This document shows, piece by piece, positions 47,301 through 59,537 of a stretch of DNA of 60,000 nt. The DNA comes from Nematostella vectensis. Its lineage: Eukaryota; Cnidaria; Anthozoa; Actiniaria; Edwardsiidae. Both the position numbers and the translations under genes were made by a program. Within the stretch, counting starts at the first letter, position 1. Every line of letters begins with the position of its first letter. The stretch spans positions 2,295,501-2,355,500 of the forward strand of contig NC_064047.1 in NCBI RefSeq assembly GCF_932526225.1, written 5' to 3'. The notes beneath the pieces are model-generated. The model was not told the origin of the DNA. It did no database searches and was given only the letters and a program-made list of their open reading frames with translations.

Positions 47301-50300
47301 ACCAACAAAAGCGCGCGTATATTCTTTTACTATTCTACTTTAGTGGTTTTAACTTCGTGTTCCGGAAACCGCAACGACAATCAACAGCAGCCTTTGAACT
47401 CGGGCAGGTGGCGCCATAGCTGTGAAAGACGCGCGCGCGGTTGTACAGTTTTGGCGGGAAACTGTCATCAGCAACATAACCTTGCACGAAAGGTGCACAC
47501 CTCGATTAATTTAGGTGCACTGCCTTCGACATAAAATAACATCAAATATTTATTCAAATTCAACAAGGATTTAAAGGCTTTATAATATGTTTTTTTATGT
47601 GTGTGATTTTATGTCATTGCATTTCCCTCGGGGCATAACTTTCTCTCATACTGTGACAGCTCTAAAAGAGCAATAGTATTTTTCATTTGAGCTTTTGGAG
47701 GAGGTACTGTGAGGCTAAAAACGTCTCGTCAAAGATTAACTCTCGTGCTACTTAAGCCTAATAAACGTTATTGACATATCACATATCAGATGCTTCATAT
47801 CAGACTACCAGTCATACGCGGGTATAAAATATATTAGAACCAATCACAACTAAAACCTGACGTAGAAGCCAAACTTCAAACCTACTTCAAGTAAATTGCA
47901 AGACTTTTTTAGATCACGCCGCAGGTGGAAAAACTTCAAAGCCTTTCAAGCCATAAGACAATTTGTAGACTCGAATTACATAGTTTCACTCCAGTGGTTT
48001 TTAACTATAGTCCCACATGTTTGAAGACAATAGGTTTTAGACCACGCGATTTTCTTAACGGGACAGTGCTCACACTGTCTCGTGGATCGCGCTGTTGTTC
48101 AGTTGACAATTCTAAGTAGTTACTAGTCAAACTCAGCTTTTTTTTTTAATTGTCAATACCGGATTCTTCGGTTCTATTTTATAACTGTCAAGTCTATGGC
48201 GTTAGGAAAAGGTTCTCACCTCTCATGTTGGACTTTTTGTGAGTTTAATTGCGCCCTCTGTGTTAAACTACCATACCTAAAATGATACATACATTTCTAA
48301 TGCTGTAATAAAAACATTCACCGAATTATTGTATAAATTTCTGGAGATTTGGATTATAAGTCTAAAATAGAGAATCACATGGTATGTACAACTTGTACAC
48401 TCATAAAATCCAAGTACAGACAACCTCATTTTAGCCCTTTTTTATGTTTTAATGATTTACCGTTAGAGTTTTTGTGAGTGCCTTGGTGGGGTGGAGATAG
48501 GACGGGGTGATGTCTTTATTTTAAAGGTGATCGGTGCGAGAGGATGGGGCGCGAGTAGTCATTCAGTTTATGATCAACTTAACATTGTCCTAAATAATAC
48601 CTCTAAAAATAGTTATGACTAAAAAAAAAATACCAATTAAAGTATCATTACAGTGATAATCTTGGCAATGCTCAAAGAAAAAAAAAATTAAACAGTCTCT
48701 CTTTCAGCCGTTTTTGGGACAAATTAATGCCAATATAAACAAATAATAAATGTTCATGTTCATCGGCTCATTCAACCAAGTACCATTTTTAATCAAATAT
48801 CGTCAATAAATGTATCCTACCTCATTCGTAGACGGTTATTTCTGAAGCTTTCTTGTAAATGGACAGTTGTATTTTCAAATGTAAACAATTACAAAAAAGT
48901 GGTCGATCGACATTTTCTGAAAAGGAGTACCACCCTAAATTCGTAATAAGCATGATCTATGTAAAAACCTGCGAAAGTAAATTAAAAAAAAAATAGTGGC
49001 TTCTTACTATTGAAAATACAATCTCAGTCCGTCTGTTAAAAATGCTTATATTCTAAAACACGACTTATCTCAAGGTGAAGTAATCTAAGCCTCGAAAAAC
49101 CCGTAAACAACTTGTTACTGCAGTAGTATCTTCAAAGCACGATGCCTTGTTTGGCGGGTAATGTTTTTTGTTTGCCCCGTGACCGCCCATACGACCACAA
49201 CGCAAAACCAAAACAAACAAATCAAACTCATAACTCTTTATACAAGTGTGTTCAAGGGAGCGATCACAGGCGACTTCAAACACGCTGGGAATCCATGTTC
49301 TAGCTTGCTGTGTAAAAAGCCTCGTGTTGGTCTAATTGATAAGGATGCATAAAATCCTCAAGAGTAATAAAAATGGACACGAAATAAATAACAAAATGGA
49401 ATAAATAAATTGTATGGCGTACGATAAAACTTTCTAAACGATCATTGTGTCGCTATAACTGATCCTCCAATAACACTGAGTGATGCATCAGTAAAGTAAG
49501 TTAGGTCTTTTTCAATGTTTCAACAACAGAAACCAATCTAGAATCCGATTCTTAAGAATTGTAACTTGTAGCTTGGCACTCTTTATCCACCTTGCAATAT
49601 TTCGAATATTATTCAATTACTTGACTTAATATCTCGACAACCACTTGAAACAAACTGGCGTTCGACCACACGCGTGATCTATTGGTATTTCTGGATAAAT
49701 TCGGCTTGAGTTACTTCAGCGACATTATCACATTATCACATTATCACAGCCGGTCAGTGATGGAATTTAGTGAACAAATTTCGACAGCTGAATTAGATCA
49801 CAATGATGGACTTTTTTCATATCGCCTCGAGCAAAATAAACAAAAATGCCGTCCGCTTTATAATATTTTAGTCAAACAAAGAAGATAAGATTAAGTGTAA
49901 TTGCCCGATAAAGAACGCCTAGACTTCACTGCATTATTTTTAATACAAGAGAAAATGTTATTTATTTCTGCTTTTTTTAAATGTAGAAATTTAGGGATCT
50001 TTTGATTTGTCCACGGCCGAGTAAAATCTTTACAAGTTCATTGACATGCCGCCGATAGTATAAATTGCCCATGATCACAACAAATTTGTTTACCCAAGAT
50101 ATCACTACAGACAAAGTGAAATTCAATATTAAAATCTCGAGGCAAACAAACCGTCACAGTTAAAGCCCAATTTTGGCCAATTTCCTAGCCTAATAGCTAC
50201 CTAAATCACACACGTCCTAAGAGAAATGTGTACTTTTATGTTAGCCTAATCCACTATAACAAAAGCTTCATTTTCTTGTTAATTCAATATAAACAATCGG

Positions 50301-53188
50301 CCACATGTTAGTGGGATGGATTGGAAGAATGGATGATTCCGTCGACGGCTGTCTTCGCCTGGCAACCAAAGCTAGCGAGATTAGGAATGTACGCTTGTTA
50401 TTAGTGGGTCAGTTGAAGGATTTTCAGGGCTTGGCGAAGACGACAGGACAATGTGTTGGGCGTCTCGAACAGGTGGAGAATGGCAATTTGATAGGAACAA
50501 CAAGTAGAGTACAAGACAACAAAATGATAAATATATATATATATATTTTTTTTTGGGGGGGGGGGGGAGGGGGAGGAGGCCGAAGGAAAACTAAGGAATC
50601 TATAAATTCGGATGAGCTTTATTTCAGATACATTCTTCGTGGTGCATTTCGCAAAAAAACTCACTAGAAAAGGAAATCGGCCTTCTTTTAAGTACTACTT
50701 TATTTTTACTTTTATATGTTAAGTACTACTTTATTTTTACTTTTATATGTTAAAACAGTTGTTTCGGATTGATTTTCTTAGCGAATCGCAGCAAGGACGT
50801 AGAGCCTTGAGGGGTGATTCTATAATTTATGAACATTTCTAAAACCATTTCTTAGTCATTTAACTTTTATTGTTAACAAAAAGATAAATAAAGACAATTG
50901 AATTTCAATTTGAACTTTTTACCCTTTCTTTCATTTTTTTTTTATCAGGAGCTGTTTTTTTCAGTGCGGTAAGTTACGAATAAACTATGCCAAGGAAAAA
51001 GGACTTTATCTGGATTAGTAGATTGGTTAATGAAAACATCCGGAGATCAGACTTACATGACAGTCTTTGGTTTAGCTTTAAATGTTTTAAAATTTCGAAT
51101 TTTCGAAATTTCGTTTTTCTAGCTAGTTCCCTTTTAGGGCATTACATACCATTTTTATCGCGCTAAAAATGTGTGAGTCGACAATTTCCACGTAAACTTA
51201 ATCGTAAATACGATTTTGCAGGCCGTCTTTTTAAAAAAAATTAATGTCTCAGACCCTAAGTTTTATTTTTCGTGCGCTAGACCCAGGCTCTTTTAGACCA
51301 TTTAAAAACAGCTATTTATCGGTATTCCCTATACTGTCAAATGCTGATCGGTTTTGTTTTTCTATTGGTGAATGGGTTAAATTACATATTGATTAATGTG
51401 GGTTAAGTTTGCTATTAAAAATAACATTTATTTCTGCATTTTAGAACGCATCACATTAACAAAAAATTGTTGTTGTTTTTTTTACTTTTTTTTGTTTTGG
51501 GTTGTCTGTGTTCCCTTCCTGACTGCCTCTTTACCAAAGAAATTTCCATTTTCGCAATGCCATTCTCCTATCTTTCCAAATTAAGATGAAATTAAGAGGC
51601 TATGCTTTCGACACGCAGGATGCCATGAACAGGCATTCGCAGGCAACCGCATAAGGCGATCATGTACGATTATATGGAGACCACTTTGCGATCGGTGTGC
51701 GATCATAATATGGAAACAAGCCTTTTATCAAACGTACCTTTTATTTTGACGCGTTCAACTGCGTCTGGGATCCCGATTTTCTTGCAAAGTAGTGCTGTAG
51801 GCCAGACGATTAATTCCTCTCCTTTCTTTATCCCTCTTAGAGATCGAAAGAAGAACTCCCCGTCGTGCCAGAATAGCTCGAGATTCTAAGTATGAGGAAC
51901 GCACAAAAAATCTCAGGAGTCGATAAATGTGATTCATATGTTGGAGAAAAAAGTCCAAACGACTTAAACATACGTCAAACCCTTATACAAATGATACAAG
52001 CGTGAGCGCCAATATTGCTGTGAAAATCATTTGGCATTCAGTAAACAAGGAAATAAGCAATAAGTACAGAAACTATCCAGAACTATTTATTACCGGATCT
52101 AGGGGGGGGGGGGGGGGGGGGGAGGGAGGTTCACCCTTCGGAAGAAGGTTGCGGAAACCAAAATTAACGAGAAATCTGGATCAGCCACATAGCACCAAAC
52201 AACATCGTCTAGTTCATTTTAGGACACAGTGATCATTGGCAAAGCATCCCAGGGAGGGAAAGTAGTCACATATACTTGTTGATCAAATAAACTTCAACCC
52301 CTGAAGAACAGAAACAGGAGTCTCGTCAGCAGAATATTGGACAAAAAAAGCTGCGTGAAATGGACATTATTAAGTATGCCTCATAATCTTAATCCTTAAA
52401 AAAATATTTTTTTGCAGAGATTTTGTTCAGGTAATTTCACAAAACGCCAACCCTTAAAAATACCAGACTGCCCATTTAAATCCCTAAAAATACCTTAAAA
52501 TGGGGAGAAATTCTTCTTAGGTTTACATAATGTCATCAAAAGGGGACCTTTTTTAGCCAAAGGAGAGAGCAGGGTAAATATCAAGAAGAGTAGCAAGTAA
52601 AGAGACCAGGAATTCTACCTTTTCTTTGTCACATCTCGCGAATGACATAAAGGCAGCCCATGAAAGATGCCTGTCGGTGACCCATCGCAGCTCACCACAT
52701 TTGTATGTCACCTACCAAAACAAAAAAGTCAGAAAACACTTCTCAACGAAAATTATCAACAATGTAGACAATAAAAACTATTCTCAATGCTATCACCCAA
52801 CCCCAACCCGACACACAAACCACACCCCACCCCTCCCCTCTAGAGGTCGCCTACAATGAACAAAGGTTAAAGAAAATATATTTTTTAATTGCTACCATCC
52901 ACCCAGCCCGACCTCCCTACACAAAACTCTTTTTTTTTGCAAAGCCGCCCATTTCATTTGACACCCAAAAAGTAACGTGATCTTTTAATGCAAGTTGGCT
53001 ATTGTCGTGACGATGGCCATACCCACCTCTAGTATGTAGTCCAAATGCTTTTCATCTCTGGTTTTAAGGGCCATGTTGATTGGCCCGTTGTATGGCCCAA
53101 ACACCAGGTTTGCAGGGATGTGGTTGGTCGTAAAAACCCCGGCGTTCTTCTGAAGACCTTCCAGTTGAGACCAGTGTACCAGAAACAT
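39895..53188 (-). CDS. PRDM13: PRDM13-like PR-domain zinc-finger transcriptional regulator (spliced, 4 exons)
   Basis: Join on the minus strand: 53188-53027, 52711-52619, 51885-51738, 41372-39895. This is 1881 nt, 626 residues plus TAA. Phases (0, 0, 1) agree at every junction and each splice site has AG/GT. The PR (SET-related) domain covers about residues 14-120: [71 protein letters not shown]. One zinc finger follows at 141-162 (C141, C144, H157, C162; FPNSLRAH), then a Ser/Pro-rich disordered region of about 380 residues, then three adjacent C2H2 fingers at 544-622. The last three closely match vertebrate PRDM13 ([46 protein letters not shown]), and the 1+3 layout is that of PRDM13. The family acts in the nucleus as a DNA-binding regulator of neuronal fate. 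WY of the PR motif is WP here. The ATG lies 11 bases into its exon (GCCATGT context); a further 5' exon is possible. Confidence 0.9.
42216..42240. repeat. Poly-G tract
   Basis: A nearly pure G-run of about 24 bases within intron 3. Confidence 0.95.
45861..45886. repeat. Self-complementary (GCAT)n microsatellite
   Basis: Repeated GCAT tetramers form a perfect palindromic run that can fold on itself. Confidence 0.9.
50690..50751. repeat. 31-bp exact tandem duplication
   Basis: AAGTACTACTTTATTTTTAC plus TTTTATATGTT is present twice in direct succession (starts 50690 and 50721). Confidence 0.95.
51187..51330. repeat. Dispersed repeat, partner of 4040-4210
   Basis: CGTAAACTTAATCG, TACGATTTTGC and CGTGCGCTAGACCCAGGCTC-type phrases occur in the same order as in the earlier copy. 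The similarity is patchy. Confidence 0.35.
51738..51885 (-). CDS. PRDM13: PRDM13-like exon 3: C-terminal half of PR domain
   Basis: 148 bp between the acceptor CTCATACTTAG and the donor GTACGT; phase 0 in, phase 1 out. It encodes [34 protein letters not shown] and a short link to the first finger. GEELIVW is the diagnostic PR/SET closing motif. The in-frame TAG directly before the exon is the acceptor itself, so the exon is invisible as a long ORF. Confidence 0.92.
52098..52124. repeat. Poly-G tract beside GGATCTAG half-end
   Basis: CCGGATCTAGG leads into a G-run of about 20 bases, resembling the left end of the short TIR element at 2345. Confidence 0.8.
52619..52711 (-). CDS. PRDM13: PRDM13-like exon 2: middle of PR domain
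   Basis: 93 bp (31 codons, phase 0 both sides) between the acceptor TTTTGGTAG and the donor GTAGAA. It encodes [15 protein letters not shown] and [16 protein letters not shown], matching the conserved W-x5-AR-x-x-E segment of PRDM8/PRDM13 PR domains. Confidence 0.9.
52958..52992. mobile_element. Single end of the CACGTG MITE family
   Basis: GACACCCAAAAAGTAACGTG followed by ATCTTTTAATGCA matches the right end at 12139-12177 with a few substitutions. It lies 35 bp inside intron 1 of the PRDM13-like gene. Confidence 0.5.
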
Positions 53189-53199
53189 GGCGAGGATAG
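53027..53199 (-). CDS. PRDM13: PRDM13-like exon 1 (coding): N-terminal PR domain
   Basis: The exon runs from the acceptor TTTTTTCCAG to the donor GTGGGT. The ATG at 53188 starts 54 codons: [20 protein letters not shown], then [16 protein letters not shown] and [15 protein letters not shown]. An acceptor before the ATG implies at least one further 5' exon, either untranslated or adding N-terminal residues. Confidence 0.88.
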
Positions 53200-56100
53200 C
53201 TGGAAAAAAGTTAAATTTGAGGACGACGCACGTACACGCTCAACACTGGGAATTCTTATTATCACTGATACCATTTAAAGAAATGTATGCGCAGCAAACA
53301 CAGAAGAACGCTAACACCACAATGTCCATACGTTTTGTACTTCTGGTTGACCAATTCTCACTTTTGCGATTGCGTTTGTGCTTGCTCTTGTAAGAACTAG
53401 CCGTAGAGTGTCTATCAGGCGCTATTATGTCATCTTAGCTAAGTCTGAGAAAGCATCCATTTCCATCGAATGAATTGGAGATGCTATCACCAAATATTTG
53501 GTAACTGAGATTAAACTATTTTAGAAGTTTAGTTTTGAAGATCTCTGCGCATAATTTGTCATTCAGTATTCAATAAAACAAAAACAAAGGGATGGCTGAA
53601 TATAGTACCCTTTTATTACATTTACCTATATTATTAAACATTATTAATACCACGCTTATAAAAGCCCCGTGCACTTGTCACACCAAGTGCATGGTGCACA
53701 AAGATAACAGAGCAGTAGCAGGCCACTAAGATTGTTGGAAGGGAGGCACAATAAAGAAACATAAAGAAAATATTTGGGGGGTACAACCACGCCCCTCCTG
53801 GTTATTTCCTTATATTTTTTTAAAAATATTGGGGTTACACTTTTCCTTAGTGTCGCTGCATGTGTCACGGAGGAACCAGGAAAAAGGGTGACATACTAAT
53901 TCTTACGAATAGTATAGATCAAAAATTAAATCATCACTTGTTTAACCAAGTTGTTTAAAAGCCATTTTGCATATTTTGGCATTCAAGAGCACTAGTCGGT
54001 CACATCTTTGTAAGAATTTTGTTCAAAATTGGAAGACAAATTATGTGATGAAATACGGAAATATCTATTAGAATCTATTAGAAAATAAAGTTTTATACCT
54101 TGCACTACCACATCATCAATCGATCATGTCGAAACTGTAGTTTCCCTAATCAGGCGATGGAAATAGATGTTTTCGCACACCAGGTATTTTGCCAGGACAA
54201 AAAAATGTCGGCCAATGAAGACTTTTTAATGGTGTTCCGCTGCTTATAAGGGAATATCCAGTTAGAGATATTCGGACTTCGGATAGCCTGTGTATGGGCC
54301 GCTTTTGTTTTCCTTCGTATAAAATACCTCTCGAAAACTATATATATACTTCCTGGTGACAAAATGAAACGATCAATGGTGATGAAACGATCAAACATCG
54401 GCTAGCTCTTCCAATTGCAGGTCTTTTCTTGAGTAACAAATTTATAACAAATGCGACCTCGGTGACAAGAGTTCCGTTAGAAGAGATTTCCAATGGGACG
54501 ACTCACTTCCGACCACAAGTCAATATCATTTTAAAAGCGCGCGCACATCGCTCAATATCTAAGAAGTTGAAAGCGATTAAAGCTGCTCTAGGATCCACCA
54601 TCTATAGATTACTACATTTGCTCTGAACAAATAATGACATAAAAGAAAAGACAGTAAAGAAATGAGATCTACAAAAAGAAATTGGAACCACAGGGGAAAT
54701 GAGTTGATGCCTCGCCTTTCTTTATTTCTAATATTTTAAAATGACGAGATGCCAACGCCCAAACAAATTATCGTCAATTATTTAAATGTTCGACGTACTT
54801 TTTACAGAGAATGCCGCAAAGGCATATTGTCTATAAAGGACAACGTATACATTTTTCAACCTTCAATTTCTATTTCATTTTTTTTGCCTTTATGGTAATT
54901 TCTGATAAATTCTACAAACTCGGGATTGCACATCTAAGAAAAAAGAAATTGAGAGTGTATTACCAATTTTCAGACGCACACAGAAAAATTTCCTTTTACG
55001 GTTTACAATGCCCTTTGTTAAAGACTTGATCGAGACGACTAGAGTGGTGTTGTTCGGTATTCCAGCCATCCATTTTCGAAATACAGCTTTTGAATAACTA
55101 CATGGGCGACTAGCGAGCCAATGGTTCTTAAATCTGAAGACCCCAGTACATGCAAACCATCGTACAGAATACGTATCTCACGATGAAATATCGTACGTAT
55201 ACAATACGTATCTGAAGAGGACCAAATAACTTTTTTTCGCTTCTCGAACCCATCAACGCCAATGTTGACCGAAACAGTGAAAATTGCTGGCCAAGTAAAC
55301 CTGTTACTGGTTGTACACCATGTTATGAGGTGCTGTAAGTACTTCACTAGCATTTCCCTTGTCATGTGGACTGAGCGAGATGCCAGCAATGACCGATGTT
55401 AGGGTTTCGCACGGGGCTGAAGCTTACAGATCACTATTTCATAAGCAACTATAGGCTACATACTAGTCAAGCAAATGACTGAATTCTACCATTACGCCTT
55501 TAACGCACAGTATGCATAATTGTGTTCTATAATCTTTTAATACCACCATGAATAATCTGAATTAAGCGTCTGAATTCTGCATCTAATATTTTTGGTGGGT
55601 GCTACGCTAGATCCAGGAGTTAAGAGCTTTTGGCCCACATACTGGATGATGTATCAAGTGTATTGTATATGATCAATCATAGAACTGAATAGATACATGT
55701 AATTTCTGAAGTTTTGATTTGCTATATAGTCTGGACATGAAATTCCTTTTATTCAGGACAATTTTGAGAAGCCTAATATTGTTTTTTTTTTCTTAAGAAA
55801 TAACGGCTTCATATTTAGTGAAATCGCAGGCTGGAAGTTCTTATATGTTTCTATAAAGATGTTATCTGATGTATAAAGATGCTATACAGCAATACACTTT
55901 CTGAAGTTTATATTAAATCTTTAGATATCAACAAAAGATAAACCGATCAAAAGTAAACTTTGATTTCTCGTCATTTTCAACGTCTGGGTTTTTTTTTTCA
56001 ACAAATTCTTAAATCACAACACATTTTTCAGCGCGTTTTCTATAAAAAGCACGAGCTTCATTAAACAACGGTCTGCGCAAAAATAACGATAAACCTATGA

Positions 56101-58915
56101 TTAATCTAAGTTTGGATATCGTTCAGACTTCTTACATATTAGAACGTCTTCGAAATGCTTATCAATCCGACCATTAAACGCTCATAAAAACCTTTAGCAA
56201 CAAAAAGAAAAAGACTTTGTAACAATCATGTTAGATTGGACAACTCACGCGCGCGCCAATGATCAAAAGTTATTTCAAAAAAATCATTCTATACTCACTT
56301 CAATCAAACACAAGGCCTTCGCTCTTGAGCACTGTGCCTCACGGGTTGCTTTTTTTCAGAGTTACCTGTAATTCGAGAGGGAGTTGGTGGCATAAAACAA
56401 ACACAAGTAAAATCCCTTCTGGCTTAGAAGTCTTTTACCCTACGGTTTGCACCTGCGTACGTTTGGTAAACTAGATTGTCTTCAAACATGAGCTCGTCTC
56501 ACACTTTTTGGAAAGCCAAATAATAATTATCGTGAGATCCGCGGTGTTGGTTATCAGAGAGAACGCAATTTCCTGTATAGTGTTTAGTTGGTTTTGGACA
56601 GTGACATTGACATAGAAGCTCGTTTGATGGTCGTTTCAGGAAAGCACTTTGCTACAATGTAACACCACACAAGCACAGCTGATACAGTTGATTTACTTTT
56701 GGAGAAATTTGTGCGGGCCTTAATGCATTGGTTAACAAACCTTTGATGAGTTCTTTTAGCAGTGTATCGATTTACTGCAAATGTTAGGCAAACAGTTCTA
56801 GTCAATTGTCAGATGGCGCGCGTATCGTATTGCAAACAAAAGATCCTGTTCAGTATTAGATGCGTTAAATTAGCTTGTATTTGCCTACATTCATACCAGT
56901 TTGAGAATTCACTCTTGGAGTCATTCACTATTGAAATTCAAGAAAATTGACTAATATATAGTTCACGTAAAACTAGATAAAAAAAGACAAAAGTAGATGG
57001 AATTAAAACAACAATTGGCAGGTATTTCTATAGCCTGTAGAATATTAAAAAAATGAGATGTTAAATTGTGTTTTGGACATCTTCGTAAAGTCATTTAATT
57101 CTTACTTTTTTCTTTTCTTTTTACTGTCTGCTTTGGAAAAATATAGTTTTAATAGGAATAAGCCATCAACCAGATATAATAACTTTGTCAACCATAAAAA
57201 GCTATATACAAAGTCAACGGATTTTGCAACAAAAAAAGAGCAAATTTTCTGATTTTAGAACCGTTTATTAGTTTGGTACATGTTCAACTTCCTTGATAAC
57301 AAACAAGCTGGAAATACGTTTTCCAAATAGAATATAAAATTTTCTGATGAACCGAGCCAGGTCAATTAAGCCAATTAGTAAAAAAGACTCTGTGCTAATC
57401 AAGTCGCAGCTCTTTTTTCCGTTTTTATAAGTTTCAAAGCAAAAAGGCTGTAAATTTTTTTCCGACGCTTCATTGAAAAGCAACTATGTTTCTGAAAAAT
57501 AAAAAGCTACATGAACAAATCGGAGGTTTTAGAATCCTATTCCAATCGGTCATCCCATTTACTGTTCTATAATATCATTCTATAAATATCATTCTTTTTT
57601 TTACAAAACTTTAGTGAAGAACGTTTACCAATAAGCGCTATTAAACGAATATTTCCCTGAATAGCTTCATCAAATTATGTATATATGAAACTTGTGAGTT
57701 CTGATTTTACCACTATCCAGTGAGTTGCTACTTTCTTTTACCTCATAGAAAGATAATCAGTATGTTTATGCGGAAAGGTGAAATGCTCAACCCGTTGTAT
57801 GGTATCTCTACCTGTTACCTCTTGATGAGATACATTGAAAAAGTTTTAATTTCCTTCATGGCCCAGTTTACTGCGCGCAGAGCAAACAATCTGTTATTAA
57901 ACTAAAACGAATTCATTTTTCCGCCTGTCTAACTGCATTTCCCAATTTACTCGACTGTTTGATTAGGGGAACTGTAACCGAAAATTGTAACATGTTTACC
58001 TTTCAGTTTTCGTTGAGTAAACAAACCGAAATCGTTTGTAGCGAATTAGTCATTGCCGTCGTGGCTTATAATAGGCCATTTCTGACCAATTCAATTTGAT
58101 CAGCATAGCTTTGTTACTAACAGGGCGGCAAATTTCCCTAATTTAAGCTAATTTAAAATGGCGTTTCTGTCGAAGTTATTAAAAAAAATCGTGCGTTCTT
58201 ATTTTACGTTTAAACTGAGAGAATGTGAAAAATAGCAAGAGAGAACTTTAACTTTTGCTTGATATTTTCAATTCTCCCAAAAAGGTGGGATAAAAGATTA
58301 GACATCTGGGGTAGTAAAAGAGAAATTTGAATCCAGAAGGAACAAGAGTTTTTAAAAATAGGATGAAAACAACTGATAATCCTGCCTTTCCGGTAAGGCT
58401 AAAATTAACAAGAAATTGCAGGTTTTATTTTGAGAACAAATGCCATTTAGTATTCCCTGCTAGCAGAGGCCTCTTTTCTTTGTATTGATCAACGTAAGAT
58501 ATATCATATTCCACCCACTCGCAGAAAAGTGTGAGAGTGGAGTGTGTTATTGCAGATTCCCGGGGGTGAAAAAAAAATTGTCCCATAGTACATGGTTGAA
58601 GGGGAAAAAGACAGCGCACCCCCACCCAAAAGTATTTAAGTTTCACTATGAATATTCTACTGTTGGGTTTCCAGTGTAAATTATCAGAATCATTTCAAAA
58701 GACCCAAATAGTCGTGATCGTAAACAAGAAGAATAAATACAATGCACCCAACACTGGCAGAGTCGAATACTAGTGTTTGGTGTATTGTATAAACTATCAG
58801 AGCTATCAGTTTTTTTTTTTCTTTTTTTTTTCTTGTGATATTTTAAACATGAAGTGTGTAGTAGGCTCTCCTAGAAAAAAGGGGATATTTTTCCCTTGGG
58901 GAACTTGTGGTGACT
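53200..58915. other. PRDM13-like 5' region and intergenic DNA
   Basis: No domain-bearing ORF was found. The longest frame, 116 codons at 55039-55389 on the minus strand, is not recognisable. The promoter and any first exon of the PRDM13-like gene should lie here or beyond the window. Confidence 0.4.
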
Positions 58916-59320
58916 ATTCTATTATTTATTCTATTTTCTATTTCCACCAGTTATACTGGTGCGGAAGGCACAACAGAGCTAGGCTCTAAATCAAGTGCCC
59001 CCTTGAGTGTATTGTTAGTAAGCATTGTAAGCACTGTCACTGGGGGTGGTCACTGCCAGAGGGTTTATTGCGTCCCCAGTGGTTCTTTTATACGTCCCTT
59101 CGGTTCAGGTTAATGTAGTGCAGCTTGAAGAGACGGGACCTCCGGTTTAGTGTCCTTATCCGAGAAGACTGGAAACACGGGAGAATAACTTCAACTCACT
59201 TGTGACACAAATTCGAACCAAGGCAGGAACCCGGAAAAATCCCCAGTTTGAGCCAGGATTCGAACCTTGGCCACAGCGGTGAGAGGCCGACGCGCTAACA
59301 CACTTGGCCACCCGTGCTTG
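58916..59320 (-). mobile_element. tRNA-derived SINE
   Basis: Read on the minus strand, the 5' end (from about 59319) is GCACGGGTGGCCAAGTGTGT with an A-box-like TGGCCAAGTG, then CGGCCTCTCACC, and a perfect B box GGTTCGAATCC at about 59275-59265. A second GGTTCGAATTTG lies about 50 bp further on. A body of about 300 bp without tRNA structure follows, ending in ATAGAATAAATAATAG near 58920. An internal Pol III promoter plus an unrelated body and A/T-rich tail defines a SINE mobilised by a LINE. No target-site duplication was clear. Confidence 0.75.
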
Positions 59321-59537
59321 ACTCTAACAAACAGCTCAAGTGATCGGGGAAGAGTTATAAATAGGGGAAAAGGCTCCCTGTGTATATAAAACCGTGTGGA
59401 GCTAAAAGGTCTGGGTAGGGGTCATAAACATGGGAGACGGTTTTCTGTCGTTGTCACAATCTCCTATCCAATCAGAATGCCAGGAACTAGGCTAAAGAAA
59501 ATGGCCAAATATACTTGAAACTCTTCACCCAAGACCA
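59321..59537. other. Spacer between SINE and hairpin
   Basis: No feature was recognised. Confidence 0.4.

Larger units (their letters stand above)
41373..51737 (-). other. Intron 3 of the PRDM13-like gene (about 10.4 kb)
   Basis: Bounded by the donor GTACGT (51737) and the acceptor at 41373. It contains a poly-G tract (42216-42240), an A/CAA-rich block (43245-43320), a self-complementary (GCAT)n run (45863-45885), a G-run (about 50556), and the 31-bp duplication at 50690. Short frames inside are not supported as genes. A large intron in a developmental regulator may hold enhancers, but none can be located by eye. Confidence 0.7.

Noticed and set aside
51755-51958. 67-codon minus-strand ORF in another frame over PRDM exon 3
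   Set aside because: It overlaps the exon but in the wrong frame; the PR motif GEELIVW lies in the spliced frame.
59260-59320. Functional tRNA gene
   Set aside because: A and B boxes are present but the acceptor stem and 3' end are not; the sequence continues into a SINE body.
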